Shown: positions 31,059-42,678 of the stretch, piece after piece
Layout of the letters: the number at the start of each line of letters is the position of its first letter
Numbering within the stretch: position 1 is the stretch's first letter
From: Ophiodon elongatus
Lineage: Eukaryota; Chordata; Actinopteri; Perciformes; Hexagrammidae
NCBI GenBank assembly: GCA_016806645.1
Contig: JACSYO010001874.1
Location: 313,001 to 377,000, forward strand
Reading direction: 5' to 3'
DNA: 64,000 nt
Translations under genes and position numbers: made by a program
Notes under the pieces: generated by a model
The model's database searches: none
What the model saw: the letters and a program-made list of their open reading frames with translations, nothing else
Told to the model about the DNA's origin: nothing

Positions 31059-31452
31059 TGGTGAGTTGTGTGCATCTTCATCCTTGTGTGAGTGAATGTG
31101 TGTACATGTGTATGTTCGGTCCAGGTGCTGGGACCTGTGTGTGTCCCAGGGCAGGGAATGCAGGGGTCCCTGGACTCTCCTCTACTTCCTGCTAACGAGA
31201 CACACACACACACATCGATCAGGGTAAGGAAGAGGGTCGCTCTGCACCCCGTTAGCCAACCGCTAAGGACTGAGCGCCTTAGGGCACATCACCCCCCCCT
31301 CCCAGCCTGAGCCTATGCACACACACACACACACACACACATATACATACATGCAAACACACAGACATGTCATCTGAATTCAGGCCAAGAGCAAGGCGTT
31401 GGTGCTGCCGCACATAGTAAAAAGGCAGGTTCACTGCTGGACCATGAACAGT

Positions 31453-31631
31453 TTGCCATGGCAACAACTGATGATGAACAGAGTACCATAGCAACAACTG
31501 ATGGTGCACAACACAGTACCATAGCAACAACTGATGGTCCAGAACAGTGTACCATAGCAACAACTAGTAAACAATGCACAATAGTAACACCCTTGCAACA
31601 ACTCATAATGAACAGTGTAACATGGTATAAC
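31453..31631. repeat. Minisatellite, about six units of roughly 33 bp
   Basis: Diverged tandem units share the core TACCATAGCAACAACTGATGG. Clear copies begin near 31453, 31483, 31517 and 31550, with weaker ones near 31585 and 31618. Unit lengths of 30-35 bases let one frame read a TIATTDG-like peptide, which I regard as chance. The cores carry RGYAAC words resembling RFX half-sites. Confidence 0.88.
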
Positions 31632-31908
31632 ACAAACGTCGTTAGCTGTTGATTTAAAAAAAGCAGAAGAAATTCATTATTTTCTTGTATCTATGTCATG
31701 TAGTTGCAATATGTTCTCTTTGTTATCCAAGCACAATACTGAAAATATAATATAATATATTAAAATTGACTCTGGAACACAACAGTCCCTGCCTCCTCCA
31801 GACACACACACACAAGCACAGGGATAGTGATGAGATTAATGACGAAGGGAGCACTCTTAACATCTGCTCTGAAACCAACCCTGTGTTGGGAGCCATGCTC
31901 AAAATATG

Positions 31909-31909
31909 T

Positions 31910-31982
<73 letters not shown>
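31909..31982. repeat. Microsatellite (GT)n
   Basis: About 36 GT units. Confidence 0.97.
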
Positions 31983-31984
<2 letters not shown>

Positions 31985-32545
31985 TTGTATCATGGTCACT
32001 CTTGGCGTGCGGCACTGCAGCCAAAAGACCTATATGACATGTTATAACCAACACAGGTCTCATTTATGAGCTAGCATGCACACATCTGTTGTAACTACAA
32101 TGGGCAAAACTGTAAATTCAAGCAACTTTTGGAAAGGTTGTTTGACCATATTTAGCATAGAGTTAGATTCAGAATATGTATTCATTTAAAAAAATGAAAC
32201 GGAATTTCTAGCATGGCAACCCATCCGATCGTCCGTCCGTGTGTTTGTGTCAACAGGTGCAGTGAAAGGTGTGGGCCGAAGCCGAGTTACACCAGCTTTT
32301 ATGTATTCTGTAATTAACACTGATCCCATATTTATTTACTGTTGCAGAGCAGATGTGATTGGACTACAGGGACCGCACATACACACAGAGAGGCAGCATC
32401 ATTAGAAACCATTAGCAGACAACATTAAGTGGCTAACGGCTACAACAACACCAGGCTGTTAAACTTTATGATCATTATTATAGGTTGCTGCCGCTATGGT
32501 AACACAAGGTGTAGAACAGCAACTAAAAAAAATTACGGATGACAG

Positions 32546-32597
32546 ACTGAGAGGGGCCGATACATGGACGGAGAGGGGCCGATACATGGACGGAGAA
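32546..32597. repeat. 21-bp tandem duplication
   Basis: The unit GAGGGGCCGATACATGGACG is repeated twice head to tail with almost no divergence, followed by a partial GAGAAGGG. This points to a recent slippage or duplication event. Confidence 0.85.
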
Positions 32598-33134
32598 GGG
32601 AAAATAGAGCTTATGGAGTTGTTGTTTTTTTTATGGTGCATTGTGTCACATTGTGTATGTTTTAGTACATTCGTAATAAGTGTCATCTGTTTGACAGGCC
32701 AATAAGAGAGTCACAGTCTTACCTAACCCTCCAACTCAGATTGTAGACCATACAGACTGTAAAACATGCAATTTAGCTGGGAATAAATTATCAATCATAA
32801 ATGTACAGCATCATTAGGGTTTAAAAATGCTCGGTGTAATAAACTGCATACACATTTTGCTGAGGGGACAATAAAGTCATTAAAGATACATTTAAACAGA
32901 AAAAAAAAGATAATGGTATGGTGTAAGTGGTATTATTAGAAACTAAAATAAGACACATAGGCAGGGGGATGTGCTGAGCGAGGCAAGTATCCATGAGTAA
33001 GCATCTGGGTGAACGAGAGGTTAAAAAAGGAGATAGGAACAGGGAGGCGGGGCTGGAGCTGCTTGGTCTGCTCGTCTTCTCTCTGCCCTAGGCTAAAGCG
33101 AGCCAGAGGAAGAGAGGAGGGAAGAAATGAAACA

Positions 33135-33161
33135 GAGAGAGAGAGAGAGAGAGAGCGAGAG

Positions 33162-33206
<45 letters not shown>
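33135..33206. repeat. Compound (GA)n-(GT)n microsatellite
   Basis: A GA run with GC interruptions leads into about 21 GT units (33164-33206). Confidence 0.95.
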
Positions 33207-33207
<1 letters not shown>

Positions 33208-33227
33208 GCTGCATAATTGTGCCTGTT

Positions 33228-33440
33228 TGTGTGTATGAATAATTCAGGTCCATGGAGAGGGCAGCCTGCTGCGGTAATGAGGAGGACATGCATTGATACC
33301 AAATATTGCTGGTGGGAAGCTATCGATCCAACAGCCATTTGTCCAAACTTAAATCTGGAAGCCGCCGCTGTCTGCAGCCTTTACAGTGACTAATGGACAG
33401 ATGAGCAGACAGCGAGACGGCTGATGAAAGGGATAGTATC
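33228..33440. promoter_or_regulatory. Candidate conserved non-coding block
   Basis: A 200-base single-copy block just after a GT array, with GAATAATTCAGG, GGTAATGAGG, AGCTATCGATCC and CAGCCATTTGTCC words. It is proposed on appearance only. Confidence 0.27.
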
Positions 33441-33589
33441 TATAGTGGCATTTGTCTAATGAAAATGTGAAAATTAAAAGAGAAAATCAAGACGGATTCA
33501 ATGCCAGATATAAGTGTTCTACAGTGCCAAATCATCTGAAACAAAAAGTAAAGCACTCAAAGTTACAGGTGTGAGATCTGAGATCGGGA

Positions 33590-33965
33590 GCATTTCGATT
33601 GCCGCTCAGCAGCTGTCAACATGTCGACGGCGAAACGACAGCGCTAACAGTGCTAACTACAGCAAAAGTGTTGAAAGGGCGAACCATTTTAACCTGAGGG
33701 GGAACTGAAGGGTGGGTACTGTACGCTTCTGCGTCGACGCCGTTTGTCAAGGCGGCATCATGAGCTCACAACGCCGTATGAGAGCAGTTCACGCTCAAAT
33801 GGCCGGCCCGGCAACGTCAACAAAGCAAGGAGAAGATCGGATAAAAAACACACACAGAGAGCGAACGACTTCACTCTCCGCTCAGGTAGACATTACTATA
33901 TAGGTAATAGTTGTTTGCTGCTTTATTAATATTCAGGATGTTAAATACAGCCCCTTTAAGGGTTA
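33590..33965. repeat. Possible dispersed repeat, unclassified
   Basis: Words such as AACAGTGCTAAC, GGCGAACCATTTTAACC and TACAGCCCCTTTAAG give an impression of a multi-copy fish element. This rests on pattern memory only; boundaries are approximate and no coding remnant is visible. Confidence 0.25.
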
Positions 33966-34365
33966 CCGCCAATACACTGTCTGGCTGTCTTTTTTCCATA
34001 GAAAGACAGGACCCTCATGGTGACAATATTGAGATTCAAATGCTGCTCTCGCATTGGGATTCAATTTCCCTCTTAGATAACTTTATTCAATGAGTATTAA
34101 AAGATGTAAAGGTCTAACAACTTTTACTTACTGACGACACTTTCCATAAAGTCCCAGCTCTTCTTTCCATGACAGAATACCTAATTTCGGTCCGATTTCA
34201 AATCAAATTCACTGAGCACCTTCTTTCCCTGCTTCAGTAACGGTAACAGTTACTTCACATAACAGTCAGCACAAACCGACGGGCACGTCTTCGCATAAGG
34301 TGCATTGGGATGCTAGGTAGGCTAAAGCTAGTCCTGTCTGACCTTGTAATAAACCCTATTATTTG

Positions 34366-35863
34366 TTATTAGGGTCCGAGCACTGACGTAGTCAGTCCGG
34401 GAGGAACCTATTGAAATTCGAAGCACGCAATTGGGCGCATATTGGGGGTACTTGCCATACTCGAAAACTCACCAAATTTGGAACGCTTGTCAGGCTTGGT
34501 GAAAATAGACGTGTGATATAGGTGTCATATTTGTGTATTAAAAAAATGGCTCTCTAGCGCCCCCTGGAAGTTGGACAGGCGACGCCCCTCGGCCAGTTTT
34601 TCCGATTGACTTGAAATTTGACACACATGTCCATCTCCACCTGCTCTACAAAAAAGCCTCTCAAACCCCTAAGCTCCGCCTACTTAGATCTTCCGCCATT
34701 TTTAATTATGTGAAAAACACATTATTGCGATCTCTTCCTACAAACTGGGTCCGATTCATACCAAATGTGCTGTGGATCATTACTGGACCTATATCCTCAG
34801 ACATTATTAAAATATTGTTCATAGCTTATTTCTTTCATAATAATAATGACCAATGAACTTCTTAGGGGCGTGGCTTGTACATCAATACTTATAACTTCAA
34901 AACCAGCGGGCCTAGTGTCCCAGGATTTGCAGCATATGTGCCCATTGCATCCTGTAATATGCCCTGAAATGTGTATGCCATTGAGACTCTAGGGGGTGCT
35001 ACAGTAATTCGGCCAATTTGTGCTTTTTTGTAATTTTTCACCATTTTCAGCCTTTGTACTCTTACGAACTCCTCCTACAGAATTAATGCGATCGACTTCA
35101 AATTTGGGCAGGATGCTCTTTAGACCTTTGTGATGAAAAATTATTAAAATCGTAAGTTTTTGTCGAACGGCCTTGACTTGGCCTGGCGCCCATTTCACAC
35201 CCATTTTGTGCGGTCTCCTCTATCCAATAAGCACAAAGAAACAATTACATGGTGAGCCTATCATTTTGCTGCTGTCTCTTTTAAATATGACCATCTCTCT
35301 ACCTGCAGTTCATTCATGTTGCCGTTACGCACCCCTCCACATCCCAATCTCCGCCCAGTCTTTGCAGATCAATCAGCTTCATTAACTCATCATTCTATCA
35401 GCCTCATCAGCCACCACCACCACCAGGCCTGGACTCCACGGGGGGATTTATCTTGTTGCTGATTGGGGCAGACGGCCCTCCATTACAAATGTCCCTGTAG
35501 AGTCCAAGCACCAAAGACTCTGTCGAGACTTTATCATCACATATCATCCATTCGCAATAAACAATTATCTTTTCTTTATCCGACTGGTCTCTCCTGATTT
35601 ACATGACATTTACATGACGTGGTCTATACTTCGCATAGAGAAACATAATGCATGTTGTTGAGCGTGTCGTCTTGCGCCACACAGCGGATACAGGAACTTG
35701 TGAAGTGTTTGCAAAGCGTAATTTCCTGCGTCACACACTCCACGCGGGAGAAAAACGTCGAACTGGCGGGCGAATGTTCTCGGCCGAGCGAGCCGGCGTC
35801 CCGCCAGCGCCCCCGACACACGCAGAGCTGCGAGGACCCGTTCATCGCTGCTTGCAGCTTTAA
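34366..35863. mobile_element. Dispersed repeat, probable non-autonomous transposon, class unknown
   Basis: Begins near ATTAGGGTCCGAGCAC and ends near TTCATCGCTGCTTGCAGC followed by TTTAATTT, terminal words I associate with an abundant teleost repeat. Inside are AGCGCCCCCTGGAAG, TTGACTTGAAATTTG, GATCGACTTCAAATTTGG and GTCGAACGGCCTTG, several of which are versions of one motif. GGGTCC near the left end and GGACCC near the right end form a short inverted match. The middle (35240-35600) looks unrelated and may be an insertion or flank. No transposase is visible. Confidence 0.5.
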
Positions 35864-37526
35864 TTTACCCCGAAGCCCTGGCTAGTCCTGTCCGGCCCCA
35901 TTGTGGAAACCGGGCAGTTCCTGTCGGAGCTTACAAAAAATAAAAATAAAATGACATACCCAAAACCTTTCTTACCTCTTGCAAAACTTCTCATCTCCCT
36001 GTCCACACATGGACACACACACACAAACACACGAGACTCCCTCTCCTCTCTGGTGTCACAGTGTCAGATATTCCAGGTTAGGGAGAACACTGGGGAAATT
36101 ACACCTCTACCTAGGCCCCTAGCACTGTGCGCCTGTGTGTGTGTGTGTGTGTGTGTCTGTGTGAGAGAGTCCAGCAAATCTCACGGGTAAACCTGTTACC
36201 GCAGGGGAAGTGGACAGACAATGAAGAGAGGGAGGCACTGGTGGGGGTGTAGGGGAGTGGGAGGGGGCGGGGATGGGATGATGGAGTGCGGGAGAGAGCA
36301 GCAGGGATTAAAAGAGGAGAGGACAGAGGAACTGAAGCAAACTAGACCAGGCCATTCAACCGGTCCCATAGCTTCTCATTATGTGTGTGGGGAATTCACA
36401 TTGGCGAGTCCAAGATGTTCTCTCCTCAGATCTATTACCAAATTAACTAGCATGTGGTGTAATCAATAAAAATGGTGTGAAATGTATTTGTGTCCCCATG
36501 CATATAGAGGAGACGCAACCATGAGCTGCTGGGACATGCACACTGGACCCATATTTCTTTCCCGTTAGTGTTGGAGAAACAGGCGTCAATGCCGTCACCA
36601 CTGAAAATGTACGTGTAGTCTAAATTTATGTTATTCTTATCCTCAAATAAATTAGGAAATATAATGAAGTTTTGCAAGATATTGTGACTAACAAGCACTT
36701 ACCCAATTAACACACTGATGTGTTAGCGATTGTCTCAAACGAGAGAGGTTTACTAAGTAGCCCAACTAGTAGTCATTAGCGATATATCAATTCTTAGAAT
36801 TACTGTGTTATTTTCATTATAATGACATACACCCATACTTTTATGAAGTGCTTTACAGTCATTTCTGTCAGATAGGATGAGGTAAAAACTCTTCCTTGCA
36901 TGGCCAGACCAATCTCCACAATGCTGTGTCAGTGCTAAACAAAGATCTGGCTCCACACTTCATCATTCTTGGTATAAGAAAAAAACAAAAACGTCACTGA
37001 GCCAGGATGCAGCGATGGTGCCTGAGCAAAATAGATGGCGCAGACAGCGGATGGGGAGGAGAATGACGCAGGAGGTACGTGTCCAATCGGTGAATCAGAT
37101 GAGGTAAAAACTAAAAGGTAGCTGGCCCAGACAGACTGCAATCAACAGGCTTAAGTGGCTTATTGACAGAGTCAAAGCTTGTCACCTGATTGGTCTTTAG
37201 CACCCATCCATGTGACTGATGCAGGTGCTTTCTTCCATGCTTCCTGTGGCACTAAAAGCACGGATTGAAAATAAAGTGGTGGGAGGCGTTTCCAGAACCT
37301 TTCCTCGATTGCTTTTGGCTCTGTGGTAAGTCTGACACAAAGTGGAACGGGGAATCAAACCTTCAGTAACACTCCGAGCAGCCACAGCGGGCACTGTGAG
37401 ACTACACTCACAAATGCACACCCACACACTGAATGCCAAATGCACTATAAATACACACAATTACAGTACACATAATTACTGCCAATTACACTGTACTCAC
37501 TCATTCACATTCTCCCTTTCTCTGAC

Positions 37527-37565
37527 ACACACTGACACACACACACACTGACACACACACACACT

Positions 37566-37611
<46 letters not shown>
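37527..37611. repeat. Higher-order (CTGACACACACACACA)n leading into (CA)n
   Basis: Three ACTGACACACAC-type units about 18 bases apart, then about 22 pure CA units (37567-37611). Confidence 0.9.
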
Positions 37612-37612
<1 letters not shown>

Positions 37613-37974
37613 CAGCACTCCAACCTCAGCCCCTCATTCACGTGTACAGGCAAGTAATTACAATGTGACACAGACTAAAGGCCCAAATGCACTAAATTAC
37701 TTTTTTGCAGAGAATCAGATCGGCAATGCCAAGAACACAAAACAAGCAGTATTTTAAGAAAAGGTTGCTACTTAGGCAACATTTTTTCAATACTACAGAT
37801 GACACTTTATCTTTGATATTGAATTTAACTGGATAATGTGAAATTGGCATCATCCGATCCACTAAATGGCATCACTGTTGGAGTTCTTGGGACTACAAAA
37901 ACACTCCACTCGCTGTTAGAGAGTGAAGCTTCTCTTAACTCATAAACAATCTTTGACCGAGTACAGACTTGATT

Positions 37975-38079
37975 TCATGAATTGTACTTTTTCTTCATAA
38001 TCTCATTATTACTTGACGCTTTGGGAATATTGTCCTCGTCACATTCCTGCCAATAAAGCATACTGAATTGAATTTAGAT
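37975..38079 (+). mobile_element. Probable 3' tail of a LINE-type retrotransposon
   Basis: Ends GACGCTTTGGGAATATTG ... TGCCAATAAAGCATACTGAATTGAATT, resembling the ATGCCAATAAAGC-plus-TTGAA tail common to fish non-LTR elements. A related copy in the same orientation is at 46533-46627. It is severely 5'-truncated with no open reading frame. Confidence 0.5.
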
Positions 38080-38219
38080 AAACACGACAGGTGAGGTGCA
38101 AGGCCCAGCGTTAATGTTCCCCTTCCGCAACCCTTCCTAGCAAAGTGATACTCTCTGTTGCCCACTTGCCTTCTTCAGCATGATGGCTAAATCATGCACT
38201 GGACACTGACGTGAACAGC

Positions 38220-38260
38220 CTTTCTGCCCTTCCCCTGAACAGCAGGAGAAGGGCAGAAAG
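38220..38260. other. 18-bp inverted repeat with 5-base loop
   Basis: Arms 38220-38237 (CTTTCTGCCCTTCCCCTG) and 38243-38260 (CAGGAGAAGGGCAGAAAG) pair with one mismatch on the plus strand. On the znf423 sense strand that position becomes a G-U pair, so the RNA stem is continuous. The loop is five bases. It is too short for a typical microRNA precursor. Confidence 0.85.
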
Positions 38261-38400
38261 TAACTTGAATTAAATGTGAGACAGGATTCAAACTCATAAC
38301 ACTAAGCATACAGGCGCAGGGCAGTTGCATCTAGGACACGCCCGACTCCTCAACTATAAAGAAAAAAACATCTGGATAGCATCCAAAAGCACCATGCATC

Positions 38401-38512
<112 letters not shown>

Positions 38513-39717
38513 TGAAGCCCCGGTAGTGACGAAGAGCAGCAGGGAGCGGCGCGGATCGCCGAAGACAAGTGTGTGTGAGCTTTCGTCGCAGAGTGTGTGT
38601 GTATGCATGTGCGAGCGTGTGCGTCTCCGGTGGGATAATTATGGCGCTCCTCGGCAGCTGAGCGTGCCAGATGTACTGGGAGAAGGAGGAGGAGGTGGTG
38701 GGGGAGGAGGATGAAGTGGAGGAGGCGAAGAAGGCGCAGAGCAGAGAGGGAGCCCAGCACCAGGAGCAATGCAGCGGGGAGCATACAGAGTGTTATGTGA
38801 ATACATTAGTGCGAATGTGTTGTGTATCCATGCACTGATGTGTGTCCGTGTGTGTGCCTGTACCTGTGAATGTTTTGCTGTGTGTGTGTGTGTGGCTGTA
38901 GAGGATGTCTCAGTATGAGTATTTCCAGACGGATGTCCATGTTAGTACGTACAAATACTGTGTGTGTGCGTGTGTGTGCATGTGCTTGTGTGCGTGTGTG
39001 CGTGTGTGTGTGTGTGTGTGTGTATTTGGCACGGCCAGTTTTGTTTCTTGCCATCCACCATTAGCAGGTTGGCTCCGTCACAAATGAGTGTCTCTCATCC
39101 AGGAGATATGCAGGGCTGAGGATGGGACGGAGGACACGAGATGAGGAGGTGGAGGTGGGTTGGCGGGAAAGGAGAGAGCAGGTAGAGGAGGTCACAGAAG
39201 GAGAACGGAATAAAGTAACCAAGAGAAAGAAAGAAAAAAAAAGGTGGACAAAGTTCTGAAAATTACTTATTCCACCTCAACCAAATTACACGACAATACA
39301 ATATTAGCATAATGATTGTAATTATCATTATGTTGTGGATGGAGGGGGACCCACGTTGTGTTCGCGGCCCCACTCTGTGTCCAATCTACAAACCTGCAGT
39401 ACACCACCAGATTACAAAGCCTTTAAACAGAACACATCACCACGTGATGGAGCGCTGCAGGTGAGCTCTTACACTGTCTCATTGTGTGGGCACAGGCTGT
39501 CAGTGATTGAGGCCCGTGTATTGTTGGTTCTATTGCAACGACCACTGGCGTTCAAAGCGTGCGCCTTTGGAGATGAATTATTGCATTGTGCACGAGGGCT
39601 TTTTTTGGTGACACAAAAAAGGTCCAAAAAAGATCCAGGTCCTTTAGCTGCCCACGTCTGTTTTCGCAGTTAAAAAAAAACAAAAAACAACCCAATCAGA
39701 CCTTTGTTGGCGGGATT

Positions 39718-40526
39718 AAAGGGTAACTTCAGTGTTTTGTCAAAGCGACGAATAGTGACAACAATTTCTGAAATCGGTCGAGTATTGAGCAAGAGCCATT
39801 CACTGACGGGAAAGTAATTAATTATTATATATTATATTGAGGCAATTCGGCACCATGAATTCACCACGACCACTAAGAGTGCTTGTTTTTGCCACTGACA
39901 GGCTCAGACTGTAGTTATAAATGTCTAAAATAGAGTGCTACAGGAATAAGTCCTAAAACCAGGTAATGAGTTGGTAATTTTGCACTTCCGGTTCCCATAT
40001 CCCAAAGTCGACGGGTTTTTGTTAAGATGCACGAAATATGGTCTGTGGTTAACACAAGATTAAGAGATTTTAACGCTTTATTTTACAACATAAAATCTGT
40101 CAGCACGTCGACTTGTCCGCCTTCGCAGCCTGGTTGTGTATACTCAAGCTCATGCGATCATGGTGTAGTTTTTTTGGAGCCCAGCGTTAGCCTATTACTT
40201 CTGCCGATTGCATTCGCGCTTCTGAAAATCATTAAAGTGGTGTTCATTTGTGAAGATCATCTTGTAGATAGATGTAAATCTAGAAAAAAATGTGCGTGTC
40301 TCTTGTTCAAAGAGAAGTCTCGGCCTGAAATCTCGCAAGATGACGCGTTGCCAAAAGACATTGGCGGAGACGCGAGTGCAGGCCTTTCCGTGTTAGAAAG
40401 CATAGCGTGGTGTTAGCTGAAAGATGTTCATGGCTGAATATTGAGAGGTTTCCGACAATGGTCTTGGAATACGAGGGCCGCCCATATTTATTGAGCCGGA
40501 GTAAAAGGGGGGGAGAGAGAGAGAGA

Positions 40527-40588
<62 letters not shown>

Positions 40589-40905
40589 CACTCCTGTGGA
40601 TGCTGTGACCCTAATGATGTCAAGAGTGGGAGCCGTTACTGCCCTATATTCAGATTTCACAACGAGACTTCCTTGCGTGGAACGTAATAACAAATCAGAC
40701 CAGATCCAGCGAAAAGGTGAAGAAAAACGTTTTGTTTCTCTGTGGGGTCTCTGTAGTCAAAAGACGGCGCTTTTAGTGGACGTAACGTTACACAGACCTT
40801 TTTCAAAAATCGCTATCCCGAACAGTGTGAGGCTAAATAATGAAGAGAAACAATGCGATTCCGATAAAAGAATATCTGCCATAAATCATTTACAATGGAT
40901 TTAGC
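39718..40905. mobile_element. Dispersed repeat of unknown class, split by a GA microsatellite
   Basis: The stretch from GGGTAACTTCAGTGTTTTG through GACAACAATTTCTGAAATC, GTGCTACAGGAATAAGTCC and AAAACCAGGTAATGAG to CACTTCCGGTTCCCATATC matches my memory of a high-copy teleost repeat, recalled but not checked. A plus-strand open frame of 129 codons (40027-40416) lies inside it, with a hydrophobic stretch but no domain I recognise; I do not call it a gene. A GA array is inserted at 40512-40587. Both boundaries are approximate. Confidence 0.45.
40512..40587. repeat. Microsatellite (GA)n
   Basis: About 37 GA units with one GTGA interruption. Confidence 0.97.
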
Positions 40906-41278
40906 CAGTTTCAGCGGAAATCTGCTGATTATTCTGTTACAATGTTGATTAAAAGAAGAACTGATGGATTACTCACACACCTAATAAGATAAAAGCAAAT
41001 ACCTCACAGAGTTTCCTGCAATATATGCAAATCGATCAGTATGGTAAAACATTGCCTATTGTGTAAATGTACATCAGGTTTAGGAAGTAGGCTGCAAGCA
41101 ATAAAGAAAAGAAAGAAAGCAAACAAGGGAAAATAGATTTTTAAAAAGGAGGGCAGAAAGTAAGAGATTCTCTCCTCCCTCGCTGGCTTTGTCACCTTCC
41201 TAACCCAAGGGGGGTGCAGAGCAAAGCACCTTGGGAAATTACTGAAACCAGAATGCATTGATTTGTCCAGGAAGATGT

Positions 41279-41321
41279 GTGTGCATGCCTGTGTGTGTGC
41301 ATGCCTGTGTGTGTGTGCATG

Positions 41322-41371
<50 letters not shown>
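41279..41371. repeat. (GTGTGTGCATGCCT)n minisatellite passing into (GT)n
   Basis: Three GCATGCCTGTGTGTGTG units about 18-20 bases apart, then about 24 GT units. It is a visible expansion of a microsatellite into a higher-order unit. Confidence 0.93.
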
Positions 41372-41375
<4 letters not shown>

Positions 41376-42610
41376 TGTCTGAAGGCCTTTGTACTGCAAT
41401 AAAGAGAACAGCCTGGTCGACATCTGTTTAGAGACGAAAGATAAGAGCGACAGTGTATACCGTTGTTTCAACCTTTCTCTCCGCCTCGCTCGCACTCCTG
41501 CCTTCTCCCGTCTTCTGCCGTGTAATTAAGAGCCAAAGAAAACCCTTCAACCTCTCCCAGCATGGCTTCGCAATCCCATCTCATGCTGTGCTGTTGCTCG
41601 TCTTTAAACCATCTCCGCGTTCTCTCCAGGTACCGGCCGCTGCGGTCCGACTGCAACGTGAATTCGGTCCACTTGTGAATCAACAGCTCGTGGTGGAGCT
41701 TACTGCTACTCGACATGATGAATCACGGTTTGTTATTTTGGACTTATCAAGACTGTCAAACTGAAACACACATTATTATTTTATTTTTTTCTTATCTTCC
41801 AAGTCTTGTTTTCTCCCCCTCTCCCACCCCAGCAGCTTGTAAAACCTTGACTGACAAAAAACACTTGATCAGTAATGAACCACCACTGGCAACGGGCCCA
41901 AAATACAGTGCGTATGCCAAGCACATGATGTGCGTATTCAAAGCCAGATTACAGTGAAGCAAGAATCCAGAAAATGATAATCACATCAATGTGGGCTGCT
42001 AATTTTGCATTGCACTGATCCTTTAGACAGTTACACTGTATACCCATGTATGGGCCTCTTCCATACACTGCAAAATGGGTTACTGTTGCATTACTACACA
42101 GCAAACAGTAATAGTTAGAGGTATTTCAGTGTCTGTTGTTACAGTCCCCGACTATACCGCTTTGTTGGGATGTGTTTGGTCTGCATGGATAGCAGGGAAT
42201 CAGCTGTCATATTTTGACACAACCAAAAAGTCAAGAAATATGTCTATAAACTCTATCAAACTACGCGATCTTATGCACCGATCCGATATTGCAACATCAT
42301 ATTATTTATCAGCTCATTCACGCTAAACAGGAACATAATCAGCAGCTCCGGAAGAAACGATCGCTGCGTCCGAAACCGACGATATGTGGAGTGTAAATGA
42401 GCTGGAAAGAATTATACGGTAACGTGATATTGGAATCGCACACTTGCCAATAAGTGATCGGTGGCATTTGCGATCTTGGGATTGGAACAACTCTACATTC
42501 TAACGTGTTCAATGGTTGACTGAGTGAACTACAGTTTCATCTGTTCACCTACCAGCTGCTCAAAATACCATCGACACCATATAAAACTCCCACACTGGAC
42601 TGCCACTTGT

Positions 42611-42611
42611 G

Positions 42612-42678
<67 letters not shown>
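42611..42678. repeat. Microsatellite (GTGC)n
   Basis: About 17 uninterrupted GTGC tetranucleotides, alternating purine-pyrimidine and CpG-free except for the repeated GC/CG steps of the unit. Confidence 0.97.

Noticed and set aside
31453..31631. CRISPR-like array
   Set aside because: Units are diverged and adjacent without unique spacers; the host is a vertebrate.
31458..31652. Repeat protein TIATTDG from the 33-bp minisatellite
   Set aside because: Unit lengths vary (30-35 bases), there is no start context or splice signal, and the sequence is explained by a minisatellite.
41205..41235. Possible ZNF423/OAZ-type binding site near ACCCAAGGGGGGTGC
   Set aside because: Only half of the remembered GCACCC/GGGTGC palindrome is present with altered spacing; this is not above chance.
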